Positions 53,428 to 63,317 of a stretch of 64,000 bases of DNA are shown here, one piece after another (within the stretch, counting starts at the first letter, position 1; each line of letters starts with the position of its first letter). Made by a program: the position numbers and the translations under genes. The notes beneath the pieces were generated by a model that ran no database searches, was not told the DNA's origin, and worked only from the letters and a program-made list of their open reading frames with translations. Source of the DNA: Deltaproteobacteria bacterium (GTDB lineage: Bacteria; Myxococcota_C; UBA6777); assembly GCA_006226375.1 (NCBI GenBank), contig SBHC01000041.1, positions 62,001 to 126,000 of the forward strand, read 5' to 3'.

Positions 53428-55983
53428 ATGGGAAAGAAAACACAAGGCTGGCGACAGCGTATTTTTGGCGGCGGCAAAGAGCGTGAGCTTGAGAACAAGC
53501 TTCATGAGCTGCACACGCAGGCAAGCAGTGAACCCAACAATCCACGTTGGCACCACAAGCTGGGAGAGACCTATCGTCGCTTAAACAAGAGACGAAAGTC
53601 GATCTTGTCGTATTATCGGGCGGCAGAACTCTATGCTGAAGATGGTTTTGTGCTCAAAGCCATCGCCATGTGCAAAATGATCTTGGATCAGGACCCCCAT
53701 CATCACCAAACCCAGGAGATGTTGTCGGCGTTCAGCCAAGCCCGCCAGTCGGAACAACACGAAGACCTCCTGATCGTAGGGCTGTCTTCCATCAAACGCT
53801 CTGAAACGGAGGAGAAGGCTGCCGAAGCAGAGGCACCTGAAGCTGCACAAGAACAACACACAGCAAAACAAGAAGCCAAAGCGCCTCCAGCCTCCCTCTC
53901 ATTAAGCTTTGACGACATCAACAACCTCGACGCAGTCAAAGCCGACGTTCTTCAACAGAGCGAGCCAGATGTATCCAAACCAGCCAACCAAGACGAGAAC
54001 GAAGACGCCGCTCTCGCCTTCTTGATGGATGCCTTCCAAAACGAGACAGCCCCCCTCGTCACTTCAGACTCTGAAGAACCAATGGCCTCCAAGTCATCGG
54101 AAGAAACCCACCAAGACCTCGTACCTGTCGAGGACGTCAACATCCTCGACGACATTGAACTCGAAGAAGACATTGAGATCCTCGATGAAATTGAGATCGA
54201 AGACGACGAGGACGTGGAAGAGATCAGCGTTGAGGAAGAAGTCGACGAAGAAGCTCCTACGGAGGATTCCCTTGTCATCGAAGACGAGGTGAACATCCTC
54301 GACGAAGAGGACCTCCTGGAGTTGGATCCGATGGCTGCCCTTGAAGACGCAGTCTCTGAAGTGATCGAAGAGCTGAGCGTGGAAGACCTCATCTCCATAG
54401 GCTCCCAAGATCTGGAGAGTCGTACAGTCAAGAATACGCCACCGTCCTCGGCTTCTCCTGCAGACTTTGCGCTTCCTTCACAGCCTGCAACTCAGACGCC
54501 GACCTTGGAAACCAACCCTGCGGTCCAATCATCGCCAGCCACGGCTCCTTTGAAGAGCAAGCCGGTCGCAACACCACCGCCAGCCTCCGACCCCTTCCAG
54601 CCAATGACGCCGAGTGAAGGCTCCAATCCTTTCCAGCCGATGACACCGGTCCCAGCCACAGACCCCTTTCAACCCAAAGCAAGCTCTGCCCTCCAGGCGG
54701 AGCAAACGAGCGTGTCACAACTGGAAGAGAAGACCACATTGATGGAGAACCCTCTCGCAGTGCTTGACCCCTTCCGAAAGGTGGAGCACGGCGTTCAAGC
54801 GGGACACACTGTTCCAGAGACAGCAGGGGTGCCTGATCCAGACGTTGAAGACGATCCAGGAGAACAAACCGACCCCAACCACGCCACAGAGGCATTGGAA
54901 CCACCTCCCATGCTGCAGCCCAAGTTTCTGCCCCCTTCCGCTGGCAACTCAGCCGCCTGGGTGGAACAAACACAGGCTGACGTCCAGATCTCCATGCTCC
55001 AAGCCTCGGGTCCGCTGGACTCTCTCCAACTTGGGACTCTTGTTGCAGAAGCCAAGCCGATCGAGCAGATCCATAGCCCCACAAACACCGGGCGAATCTA
55101 CCAGATCCCCATTGATGACTCTTATGTCGGGGACGGCCCATCCTCCGAGCAACTTCTACAACAGATCGCTCCCATTCCGCTGTTCTCTTCCCTCCCTGTT
55201 CCTGTGCTACAGATGTTGTTGGCCGAAGCCAGTTACTTTGAATTGGAGCCTGGGGAAGTCATTATCCAGCAAGGGTATCTCGATACGTCTTTGTTCGTCC
55301 TGATCGAAGGCGAGATTGCTGTGTTCCATGAAGGCCCTCCCCGACGTGAGCTAGCCCGGTTGGGAGAAGGAGCGTTCTTTGGCGAGATTGCGCTGATTTC
55401 GGATGAGCCACGAACCGCAACCGTTGAAGCCACGACCGAAAGCACCGTGCTGGAGATCTCCCGTGAAATGATCGGTCGCCTCGTCCAGCACTATCCCAAC
55501 GTCTTGCAGCTGCTTTTGCGCTTTTTCCGAGAACGACTGCTCCAAAAGTTGATTGAAACCTCCAACCTGTTCGCACAGTTCTCAGGCTCAGAGCGGTACC
55601 GGTTGATGCAACGTTTTGCGTTTTTGGAGGCCGAGCCCAACAGCGAGTTGATCCAGGAAAACATGTCGGGTGAGGCCCTCTACATACTGCTCAGCGGACG
55701 AGCCTCTGTAGAGACCTCTCGCTCTGGGCAGCCGCAGCAGATCGCAACGGTCGGCCCAGGCGATGTGTTTGGCGAGATCTCTTTGTTGTTTGGTCAACCC
55801 ACAACAGCGACGGTCCGAACCTTGAAAAAATGCTGGCTTCTCCGACTGGATCGAATGTTGTTCCAACAACAGCTTCTGGAACAGCCCAAGCTTCATGCCA
55901 TCATCAACCAACTTGCGATGCAGCGAACGCAACAACTGAAGCAGATGTTTTCGTACCAAACCAACCACCTACCACTTTACTAA
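53428..55983 (+). CDS. TPR protein with acidic linker and two C-terminal cyclic-nucleotide-binding domains
   Basis: The protein (851 residues) begins with helical TPR-like repeats (about 1-100: YRRLNKRRKSILSYYRAAELYAEDG). A long disordered linker follows, with a very acidic part (DDIELEEDIEILDEIEIEDD) and Pro/Thr repeats of the form DPFQPMTP. Two cNMP-binding domains finish it (about 575-690 and 710-840). The first has an intact cassette, FGEIALISDEPRTATV with Arg. The second reads FGEISLLFGQPTTATV and lacks that Arg, so it may not bind nucleotide. No HTH or catalytic domain is attached, so it is likely a cytoplasmic second-messenger scaffold. Confidence 0.88.
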   Translation: MGKKTQGWRQRIFGGGKERELENKLHELHTQASSEPNNPRWHHKLGETYRRLNKRRKSILSYYRAAELYAEDGFVLKAIAMCKMILDQDPHHHQTQEMLSAFSQARQSEQHEDLLIVGLSSIKRSETEEKAAEAEAPEAAQEQHTAKQEAKAPPASLSLSFDDINNLDAVKADVLQQSEPDVSKPANQDENEDAALAFLMDAFQNETAPLVTSDSEEPMASKSSEETHQDLVPVEDVNILDDIELEEDIEILDEIEIEDDEDVEEISVEEEVDEEAPTEDSLVIEDEVNILDEEDLLELDPMAALEDAVSEVIEELSVEDLISIGSQDLESRTVKNTPPSSASPADFALPSQPATQTPTLETNPAVQSSPATAPLKSKPVATPPPASDPFQPMTPSEGSNPFQPMTPVPATDPFQPKASSALQAEQTSVSQLEEKTTLMENPLAVLDPFRKVEHGVQAGHTVPETAGVPDPDVEDDPGEQTDPNHATEALEPPPMLQPKFLPPSAGNSAAWVEQTQADVQISMLQASGPLDSLQLGTLVAEAKPIEQIHSPTNTGRIYQIPIDDSYVGDGPSSEQLLQQIAPIPLFSSLPVPVLQMLLAEASYFELEPGEVIIQQGYLDTSLFVLIEGEIAVFHEGPPRRELARLGEGAFFGEIALISDEPRTATVEATTESTVLEISREMIGRLVQHYPNVLQLLLRFFRERLLQKLIETSNLFAQFSGSERYRLMQRFAFLEAEPNSELIQENMSGEALYILLSGRASVETSRSGQPQQIATVGPGDVFGEISLLFGQPTTATVRTLKKCWLLRLDRMLFQQQLLEQPKLHAIINQLAMQRTQQLKQMFSYQTNHLPLY

Positions 55984-56051
55984 GCCTTCCAAGCCACTTA
56001 GGATAGGGAAGCAAGTTTTTCGTCTCTCTTTGTGGGTAGGACTCTGTACAG

Positions 56052-56717
56052 ATGTTGTCACGTGTTGCTCTTGCAAGCCTTCCAAAGGCTCGCCTCTTTG
56101 CTCTCGCAGTCTTGCTGTGTGTGGGCTTCGCGGCCTTTGCGCCAGGCTGCACCTACTTCTTTGACTTGACAGGCATGGGTTGCAACAACGATCTGGACTG
56201 CCCAAACCTCCGCTGTTTGCCAGCCAAAGTCTGCGGAAGCGGCATTAACATCGGCAACGAGAGACCATCCAACAACGACGCTGGAGTCAAGGAAGACTCA
56301 CCTGAAAAAGCTGCAGAGTCTTCGCCAGAAAAAGCGGCAGACGTCACTCCAGAAACTCCAATCGAAACGACGGTTGAGCCTCCCAATGACTCGTCCAACC
56401 TTCCCGGTCTGGGGCAAACTTGCACCACTGCGTGTCGAGATGGCCTGGCTTGTGGACGATTCCCCGGACCGAAGGCTTCCAGCACAAGGGTTTGCCTCCT
56501 TGCCTGCAACACAAGCAACGATTGTACAAGCTATTGCGCCAACAACCCGTTGTGCGTCAACTACAAAGGTACTCCCCAATGCAACAACGTAAAGAACGGT
56601 GTATTCCAAGGACAAAGCCTCTGTTACTGGACAGGATGCACCGACAACCGCGCATGCTTTGACAACTGGATCTGTGAACTCAACACTGCGGGAAACAGCT
56701 ACATCTGCCTTCCCTAG
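56052..56717 (+). CDS. Cys-rich lipoprotein
   Basis: The protein (221 residues) has a lipoprotein signal ending in FAPGC. A Pro/Glu/Ser-rich linker with two repeats of SPEKAA lies between an N-terminal Cys segment (CNNDLDCPNLRC) and a C-terminal domain with about 14 Cys (CTTACRDGLACG, CNTSNDCTSYC, CTDNRACFDNWIC). Disulfide-rich surface proteins of this kind are common in myxobacteria and rarely have an assigned role. AGGA nine bases before the ATG supports the start. Confidence 0.75.
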   Translation: MLSRVALASLPKARLFALAVLLCVGFAAFAPGCTYFFDLTGMGCNNDLDCPNLRCLPAKVCGSGINIGNERPSNNDAGVKEDSPEKAAESSPEKAADVTPETPIETTVEPPNDSSNLPGLGQTCTTACRDGLACGRFPGPKASSTRVCLLACNTSNDCTSYCANNPLCVNYKGTPQCNNVKNGVFQGQSLCYWTGCTDNRACFDNWICELNTAGNSYICLP

Positions 56718-56746
56718 GAAGCGTTCACAGTTTCCGTAAAAAAGGC

Positions 56747-57796
56747 TTACTGAAAACGTCCCAAAACCATGGAAGCCTGGGAACGGACAGCGGGAGCAAC
56801 CTGGGTTCGAGTACGTGGCGGAGCAGGGGCAGGCCGCAAGAAAAGAGAGCCTCCGACCACCACAGCAGCGAACGCAGCCCCAGCAAAGACCCAACCCCCG
56901 ATGGTGAGAGAGTTGGCAGTGGTTTCCAGCTCCTTGACCTTGCGAGTGTTTCCAAACAATCGCTCAGTGCTAGGTTTGTCCAACTCTTCGCGCAAGAGCT
57001 TCTCTGCTGAAGTTCGGGAATCCAGAGCGACTCCAAAGCATATCGCGCTGCCTATAGCCAAAACCCCTCCTAGCCCCAGAAGAACATACGATGCTGTATA
57101 CGACACAGTAACTGGCGGAGGCGGCGCAGGAGCTTGTCGACGCTCAACAGGCAGAATCCCCAAATCGCGCTCAAGGAAGGCCAACACCAAAGGTTCACGA
57201 GGTGTGATGGTGAGGGTTCGAGTGACAGGCGTTTGTCCAGGAGCAGTCGCAACAATGGAATAACGACCAGGACGAACATCCTGACTCCACAGCCCCTTTC
57301 CCTTTCCCTCAAATCGATACCCAAGCACCAGGATCTGAACCTGCTTGTTGGGTGTTGTGATGGTCAAACGAGCGTAACCGATCTTCCGAAACATCTCGTT
57401 TTTCAGAACAACAGCCACGCGTTTTTGAGAGTCTGACTCATACAGTTTGCGACTCAGATAAAGCCTGAGGTATCCAATCACTTGCTCCCAAAGGTAGGAC
57501 TGAAATGCCGGAAGAGGCGAAGCATTCGCAGCCTTGCGCAACGAGATGGCCGCGTTAAGAACATGAAACCCTACCCGACCTTTGTTCGCCCCCAAAGAAG
57601 GCTGGGAGAGAAAAGGCTTGGCCAACGCAAAAAAACATCGGGACGCTTTGATAAATTTTCTTTGTTTGTAGAGAGTTTTGCAGTTGGACGTGGCAGCCTC
57701 CGCAACACGGGATCCACCAACCATTCCAAACCCAAAGAACCCAATCAGAACAACGCCCCACAGCCAGCAGGAGTTGGTAGAAACAACACTTTTCAT
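56747..57796 (-). CDS. TPR/PEGA-type membrane protein downstream of a kinase
   Basis: The protein (349 residues) has a signal peptide ending at SRVAEAAT, a helical TPR-like part, a PEGA-like domain (ARLTITTPNKQVQILVLG, PGRYSIVATAPGQTPVTRTL) and two C-terminal membrane helices (SYVLLGLGGVLAIGSAIC and IGGWVFAGAAFAAVVVGGSL). The architecture matches the protein at 22104-23396. Its ATG is three bases after the kinase stop, with no clear ribosome site of its own, so translation is coupled to the kinase gene. It is probably the kinase's sensory partner. Confidence 0.82.
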   Translation of the reverse strand: MKSVVSTNSCWLWGVVLIGFFGFGMVGGSRVAEAATSNCKTLYKQRKFIKASRCFFALAKPFLSQPSLGANKGRVGFHVLNAAISLRKAANASPLPAFQSYLWEQVIGYLRLYLSRKLYESDSQKRVAVVLKNEMFRKIGYARLTITTPNKQVQILVLGYRFEGKGKGLWSQDVRPGRYSIVATAPGQTPVTRTLTITPREPLVLAFLERDLGILPVERRQAPAPPPPVTVSYTASYVLLGLGGVLAIGSAICFGVALDSRTSAEKLLREELDKPSTERLFGNTRKVKELETTANSLTIGGWVFAGAAFAAVVVGGSLFLRPAPAPPRTRTQVAPAVRSQASMVLGRFQ

Positions 57797-57799
57797 GTT

Positions 57800-59734
57800 C
57801 TAACGCACGGTTTTGTAACAGGGGTAGTCTTTCTCCACCACGTCGTTGAGGTCGAACACTCGCAGCTTCCAACGAACAACCTGTCGCTTGCGCCCCAAGC
57901 GATGGTGGCAGGTAACAAACCCCTCCACCTTCACACGAACGGTTATTGTTTTCAAGTGCTGAGGCACCTGAACACATACACCAGCGCCGCGCCGAACAAC
58001 ACGACAGCCCGAGCATCCCAAAATCTTCACATTCACAGGGTTGGCATGAGAGTTAATACCTCTTACCCAGTATGTGTTGGGTTTCACAGCCCCACAGATT
58101 CGAAGCTTGGGAGGAACGACAACACGCCGTCGCGTGGGAGGACGCCGTCGTCGACGTTTGGGTTTCCGCCGAACAAAACGTCGTCGCGATAGCCTTCGCT
58201 TCCGTGCACGACGGGCTGGCTTCCGAGCAGGCCTCGGACGCGCCGCGGAGGCGCCGTTCTCTTCCAGTTCAGGCGCAAGCGATTCGGGAAGCGCTCCTCC
58301 ATCTGTAGAAGAATTCACAGCGAGAGGTTCGTTTCGCGGAGGAAGAGCCCTTGCCCTACCAGGTGGTTGACGAGTGTTCCCTGCCTGGTTGTTGGAAGAA
58401 GGTGGGGGAACAGGATGTGTCGGAAGTTGAAACGCCCGCCACACCAGAAGCCCAGCAAGCCCAGCCAGAACACCAGCCACCATCCATAGCCATGACGACG
58501 AATCTTTAGGGGGCGGCTCCATGTTGAAGCCAGAGGTGTGTCGCGCCGAACGCTGACCCCGTGTGCGCCCGTCCTCTTCCGTATCGTACCGGTCTTCCTT
58601 GCGAAGAGAGCCGGTACGAGGTCTCATTCTTGACACAGAAGGCGATGACGACGCCTCACGCGAAGAACCTCCAGAGATCGACTCAAACACCACATCTTCT
58701 GTCGCGAGATACGCATCCTCCGACGTATTGGTGCTGGCCTGGAACATCAAGCCTTTGGGCAGCGGAGTGTTTGGATGAGTGGCAACCCCAGGAAGGGACG
58801 CAAAAGGCTCCAACGCGACGGCAAACTCTTCCACGCTCTGGTAACGATGGTTCGCATCTTTCTCCAGGGCTTTGCCCACAACACCCTCCAGCTCTTCCGG
58901 TAAGCCGAGATCCGGCCGGCGCTCTCGCATTAAGGGTGGAGGCTTAAACAGATGCTGCTGGACCACCTCCATCATTCGTTCTTTGTCGGCAGGGAAGAGC
59001 TGCTCTCGGGTGAGCAGCTCGTACAAAATAACACCCAAAGAATAAATATCGGAGCGATGATCCACGTCCTGGTTGCGGCATTGTTCAGGAGAAAGATAAG
59101 ACGGTGTCCCCAAGATCCCTTGGGTTAAGCTCTGGTGAACCGTGTTTTCGAGGGGCTTGGCGATGCCAAAATCAAGGACCTTCACAAAGATGTCTGTGCC
59201 TGCTTCACGCACGAGAAAGACGTTGTCAGGCTTGAGGTCGCGATGCACCACGTTGTGACGATGAGCGACGCTAACAGCGTCACAAAGCTGCCGGAAGATC
59301 GCAAAACTCTCGACAAAAGGTAGGTCGCGCGGCTCCAACACACGGTGTTCCAGGGTGATACCCCGAAGATACTCCATCGCGTAGAAGTGCCCCAACCCAT
59401 CCATACTGCCATGGTTTAAGTAGCGAACAATGTGGGGGCTTTCAGCAGACAAGATCTCCGTCCACCGGATCTCTCGGTTAAACCGAATGCTGGCGCTTGG
59501 CTTCTCAAAGAACTCTGGCTTAATGACCTTGACCACTGCGTCATCGTCGGTCATCAGGTCATCCGCCCAATACACAATCCCAAACCCACCGGTCGCGAGT
59601 CGTCGTTTGAGCCGGAACCGGTCGTTGATCAAGATGAGGGGGAAGTGGCAGCGCGGACAAAAGACGAGCCCCTGCATCGCTTCGGGTGTGACATCCAAGC
59701 CACAATGGGGGCATGTTTCATGAGCCAACTGCAC
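57800..59734 (-). CDS. Ser/Thr protein kinase with N-terminal zinc ribbon
   Basis: The protein (644 residues) begins with CPHC-x14-CPRC (Cys 8, 11, 26, 29), a zinc ribbon directly fused to the kinase domain. Kinase motifs are complete: LATGGFGIVY, Lys69 in VVKVIKP, HRDLKPDNV (Asp166), DFG 188-190 and SPEQCRN. A linker, one membrane helix near 411-432 and an extracytoplasmic tail rich in Arg follow. The end of the tail holds Cys pairs (GCSGCRVV) and beta strands. The start codon is GTG at 59734 with GGAG about 12 bases upstream. The downstream PEGA protein begins three bases after the stop. Confidence 0.93.
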   Translation of the reverse strand: MQLAHETCPHCGLDVTPEAMQGLVFCPRCHFPLILINDRFRLKRRLATGGFGIVYWADDLMTDDDAVVKVIKPEFFEKPSASIRFNREIRWTEILSAESPHIVRYLNHGSMDGLGHFYAMEYLRGITLEHRVLEPRDLPFVESFAIFRQLCDAVSVAHRHNVVHRDLKPDNVFLVREAGTDIFVKVLDFGIAKPLENTVHQSLTQGILGTPSYLSPEQCRNQDVDHRSDIYSLGVILYELLTREQLFPADKERMMEVVQQHLFKPPPLMRERRPDLGLPEELEGVVGKALEKDANHRYQSVEEFAVALEPFASLPGVATHPNTPLPKGLMFQASTNTSEDAYLATEDVVFESISGGSSREASSSPSVSRMRPRTGSLRKEDRYDTEEDGRTRGQRSARHTSGFNMEPPPKDSSSWLWMVAGVLAGLAGLLVWRAFQLPTHPVPPPSSNNQAGNTRQPPGRARALPPRNEPLAVNSSTDGGALPESLAPELEENGASAARPRPARKPARRARKRRLSRRRFVRRKPKRRRRRPPTRRRVVVPPKLRICGAVKPNTYWVRGINSHANPVNVKILGCSGCRVVRRGAGVCVQVPQHLKTITVRVKVEGFVTCHHRLGRKRQVVRWKLRVFDLNDVVEKDYPCYKTVR

Positions 59735-59939
59735 GATTCAGACACTCCAACATCAAACCAACATTCACCACTCGAACCCATAGCAGAAGCGCACAGGTGA
59801 GGCCTCATGAGCCAACCGTCGAAACGCGGGCTTGCTTGAGATTTGGACGGGGAAGAACACCTTGATCATTCGCAACGTCTCGGTGAAGTCAAGAAAAAAG
59901 AGAAGCTCCTTGAGCAAGTCAAACAGATTCAACAACCTG

Positions 59940-60773
59940 CTATGTGTTCACAGGAAGAGATACCACAAAAGGCTCTCCAATGGGACTGCCCACCACACGA
60001 GACTCTTGCCCAGCAGCCTGAGCAGCCGCCCACAAACGCGCCATCGGCTCATCCAACGGTTCATTGGACAAGGCAAAGACACCGTAGTGGATAGGCATCA
60101 ACCAGTGCGCTCCCAGGTCGTTCATCGCCATGTCCCAGGCTTGCTCTGGATTGCAATGGTTCATAATCCAGGGGTCGTAAGCTCCGATGGGCATGATAGC
60201 GAGATCGACGCCTCGTCCCTCGCGTTGTTGACGCAAGCGGTGGAACGCATCCGTCTGCGCAGTGTCCCCAGAAAAGAGGATGGAAAACGGCTGTCCTGGC
60301 ATAGTGGGCGAAGGCACCGACGGAACCTCCAAAAGAAATCCACCCCACCCTCGCCACTGGTCGAACAAAGTCCGAGCCCCCCAGTGCTTCGCCGCCGTCC
60401 CTGTTACCTTTACGAACGGCTTTCCCTCACGCTCTAACCAGATCGTATCCCCCCATTGTAGAACATGACGTTGCGCAAACCGCTTGATCAAGTCACGGTT
60501 TCCACGGTGCACCACAGCCACAGCCTCACGGGAAAGACGCTTCAACGAAGGCTTATCCGCGTGGTCAAAGTGAGCATGGGACAACAACACGGCATCGATC
60601 GGAGGCAGTTCCTCGATGTGCAAAGCAGGCGGCTGCAAGCGCGGTGTACCAATCACCCAGCCCCCCAAAGAGACACCGATCTTGGGGCTGAACACAGGAT
60701 CCGTCAGGAGGCGAAAGTCACCCAACTCTATCAGTGTAGTGGCATGTCCGATGGAGGTTACCTTAATCGTCAC
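59940..60773 (-). CDS. MBL-fold metallo-hydrolase (UlaG/NAPE-PLD-like)
   Basis: The protein (277 residues) shows SIGHATTLIEL near the start, LTDPVFSP, the metal-binding HAHFDHAD, a later ILFSGDTAQTDAF and MPIHYGVF. These motifs group it with the NAPE-phospholipase-D/UlaG-like lactamase-fold hydrolases acting on phosphodiester or lactone substrates. GTG at 60773, eight bases after AAGGG, gives a start close to the first strand; the frame stays open to 60887 without a ribosome site. Substrate is unknown. Confidence 0.87.
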   Translation of the reverse strand: MTIKVTSIGHATTLIELGDFRLLTDPVFSPKIGVSLGGWVIGTPRLQPPALHIEELPPIDAVLLSHAHFDHADKPSLKRLSREAVAVVHRGNRDLIKRFAQRHVLQWGDTIWLEREGKPFVKVTGTAAKHWGARTLFDQWRGWGGFLLEVPSVPSPTMPGQPFSILFSGDTAQTDAFHRLRQQREGRGVDLAIMPIGAYDPWIMNHCNPEQAWDMAMNDLGAHWLMPIHYGVFALSNEPLDEPMARLWAAAQAAGQESRVVGSPIGEPFVVSLPVNT

Positions 60774-61025
60774 ATTCTGTCCCTTTCCCAACGCAGAAGT
60801 CTGCACCTGCAAGAAGCAAAATCCACCTTCGCAAGGAACGAGGTGAGTAGGCAAGCCTGCTTCATGTTCGCCCAAGAGAACACCCACAAGCCTTTGTTTT
60901 ATTCACAGTCTTGGTCAACAAGCCATAGGAAAGCCTGGACTCCACCCTCTATTTCGTGATAATCGGGGACCGAAACGACAGAGAATCAAACCGTTGGAAC
61001 AGGTGCGTCCTGATGTGGAGGAAAC

Positions 61026-61703
61026 ATGATGTGGAATAGAATGCTTGCAGTGTCGTTGCTTCTGGGTGCCTGGCTCTGGACCTCAGCCGCTCCCTCGTTT
61101 GCCCAGGACAAACCCAAGCCCCGGAGCCAAGCCGTGAAGGCGCCCAAGGCCCAAGCTCCCCAAGCCAAAAAGCCAGCCCAACGCCCGGCTCCCAAAGCCA
61201 AAGCAAAGGCCCAGGCCAAAGTTCCTGCAAGTCGCCCAGCCAGCCGCCCGACAGTTCGCATCACGGTGGTGAAGATGTCGGCCAAAGAAAAGTTGGTCCA
61301 AAAGTTTTGGGAATCTGTCGTTCTCTATGATTTCCAAGCGCTCTTTGGCATCACAGGCGTACCCTTTGTCAACGATAACAAATGCGCCATCTTTGCCAAG
61401 TTCCAAGATCTGGAAGACTTCCTTCGAGAAAAGAAAGTCCCCAAAGAGGTCACGATCGGTCGCCCCACAGTTGTCAAGTCGGGTTACACCAAGTCAGCGT
61501 TTGTTCGCTCTGCATTGGATACCCTTTCGCCTGCGACCACCAACTGCGAAGACCCCAAATCCAACAAGCTCATCGACGCCATCAACCAGTACGAAGTGGA
61601 CTTCGTCTTGGTCACGCTCACGGTAGGCAAGACCCAAATTCCAACGATGATGCGGCTTAATAAGATCAAAGGACGTTGGCTTGTCACAGGCCTCGTGAAC
61701 TAA
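61026..61703 (+). CDS. Hypothetical secreted protein with Ala/Lys/Pro-rich linker
   Basis: The protein (225 residues) has a signal peptide ending at APSFAQDK, then about 45 residues made of Ala, Lys, Pro and Gln (QAKKPAQRPAPKAKAKAQAK), then a globular C-terminal domain of about 140 residues with two Cys (KCAIF and NCEDP) that could pair. No family is recognised. GGAGG four bases before the ATG supports the start; the next ATG codon is an alternative. It is convergent with the gene at 61746. Confidence 0.7.
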   Translation: MMWNRMLAVSLLLGAWLWTSAAPSFAQDKPKPRSQAVKAPKAQAPQAKKPAQRPAPKAKAKAQAKVPASRPASRPTVRITVVKMSAKEKLVQKFWESVVLYDFQALFGITGVPFVNDNKCAIFAKFQDLEDFLREKKVPKEVTIGRPTVVKSGYTKSAFVRSALDTLSPATTNCEDPKSNKLIDAINQYEVDFVLVTLTVGKTQIPTMMRLNKIKGRWLVTGLVN

Positions 61704-61745
61704 AACCTTCTTCCCTCTCTCTTTCCCTCTCTTTGCATCCAACAC

Positions 61746-63317
61746 CTACCGTCGACGTCGATTCAGCCTCTTCCTCACAGGTTTCATACGAGCAGGAAGG
61801 CTACGAGAGTGGTGCGGAGTCACGGCTTGAACACCACCTTTTCGAGGCTGGGTAGGCGCAGTGTTGCTCTGGATCCTTGGAAGGTTGGGACGAGGCTGGT
61901 AATCCATCACAATTTGTCGCCGAGAGGACGCAGGCACCGACAGCTTCCATCGATGGTACGGGCTGTTGTGATGAACCGTGAGCGGTCGAAAGTTGAACGA
62001 AAGCGAACCTGTTTTGTTCCAGGCTGGGTTGGTATCAAAGACCTCCACTTCGATCGATTTCTTCGCAAAGTTTTGGATGGTCAAAAGAATTCGAGTCGTG
62101 CTGTTGTTGCGAAACACCACGCGCTTGTTCACAGCAATTCGACCGTCGTTGGAGGTGAGCAGCGCCGTTTGCGCCCCCATCGGAGTCCACAAGCAAACAT
62201 CCTGCCCAACAAAGACATTCTCTCGATACATCCAGGCGGAGCCCACAGGAAACAAGATCTTGGAGTTGTTCTTAATGTTGTACTTAATGAAGACGCCGTC
62301 TCCTTGATCCGCTGGCCAAACGTACGTTGTCTTGGTTGGGACCCGAACACTGGCGACCCATCGCAGAGTCTTTTCGTTTTGCCTCATGTGAACACCAAGC
62401 CCGTGATACAAGGCATACCCAGACACCCGGTTCATGTTCATGGCCTTACGGTAATACCGCAAGAACTGACGTTGAAAGTTGGAGCGACGGCGGCTTCCCG
62501 TCATGTCTACCTTGCGAATTTTGTAGCGTCGCAAGACGTCAGCAGAGAAAGCTTGAAATTGACGTTTGCGCAGACGAAACGGTCGAGAACGCTGGTAAGA
62601 ACGAGCCACTTTTGTGCTGCGTCGACGACGTTGCGGGTAACGCGGGCGAACGACAGAGGCTGGCAGAGAAGGGCTCGCAGACGCCAACATCGGACTGGGC
62701 TGCATTGCTTCGTCAGGAACTTCACGAGAGTGCAAACCCACCGTAGAAGCGAGCTGGTTGGACCTACGGACTCCAGGCTGGATCGACGAAGCCGAGCGCT
62801 GCAGAGCACCTCCAACCCATCCGGCCACCAACGTCACCTTCATACCTGACAGGTTGTACCAGTTGTTTTGGATCTGCGCCCCCAACTGCAGGCGGAGCTG
62901 ATTCTTCGGAAGGATGTCCACACGATACCGGGCGCTCCAGTATAGCCCCCACGTCAAATACTCCACAATCAAGGGCTTGTTGGGCTCCACGTATTGCTGA
63001 ATGTTGCGAATCCGAACGCGGGTGTACTTGCCTCGCTTGACGTTGAAGGTCTGGATAATTTGCTGGCCGCTACGAAGTTGAAGCGACTCAGAGATAATCC
63101 GCGGCGGCAACACAAGCTCTACGTGCTTGTCTTTGGGAATCGTCACCTTGTCCCGCATCAGCGCAAGGTTCTGCATGTAAATGACAGCCTCGTCAGGAAC
63201 ACTCACAACCTGTTTGAAGGTTTCCTTGGTGTGACGGGAGAAATCAACCGCCGGTCGACACGCCATCAACCCCATGCAGCAAGCCAAGACCACCAACCCC
63301 ACGCTACGTTTCCTCAT
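61746..63317 (-). CDS. DUF4139-like (MuiA-type) lipoprotein
   Basis: The protein (523 residues) has a lipoprotein-type signal (LACCMGLMACRP). The middle part follows the DUF4139 pattern: VEYLTWGLYWSARYRVDIL, then LQLGAQIQNNWYNLSGMKVTLVAG, and near the end a strand set like FRNNSTTRILLTIQNFAKKS with later VPASSRRQI. The N-terminal coiled domain of MuiA-type proteins is missing or reduced, and the region between the two DUF4139 halves is rich in Arg and Ser. Proteins of this group are envelope-associated with unknown function. AGGGAG eight bases before the ATG at 63317 supports the start. Confidence 0.65.
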   Translation of the reverse strand: MRKRSVGLVVLACCMGLMACRPAVDFSRHTKETFKQVVSVPDEAVIYMQNLALMRDKVTIPKDKHVELVLPPRIISESLQLRSGQQIIQTFNVKRGKYTRVRIRNIQQYVEPNKPLIVEYLTWGLYWSARYRVDILPKNQLRLQLGAQIQNNWYNLSGMKVTLVAGWVGGALQRSASSIQPGVRRSNQLASTVGLHSREVPDEAMQPSPMLASASPSLPASVVRPRYPQRRRRSTKVARSYQRSRPFRLRKRQFQAFSADVLRRYKIRKVDMTGSRRRSNFQRQFLRYYRKAMNMNRVSGYALYHGLGVHMRQNEKTLRWVASVRVPTKTTYVWPADQGDGVFIKYNIKNNSKILFPVGSAWMYRENVFVGQDVCLWTPMGAQTALLTSNDGRIAVNKRVVFRNNSTTRILLTIQNFAKKSIEVEVFDTNPAWNKTGSLSFNFRPLTVHHNSPYHRWKLSVPASSRRQIVMDYQPRPNLPRIQSNTAPTQPRKGGVQAVTPHHSRSLPARMKPVRKRLNRRRR

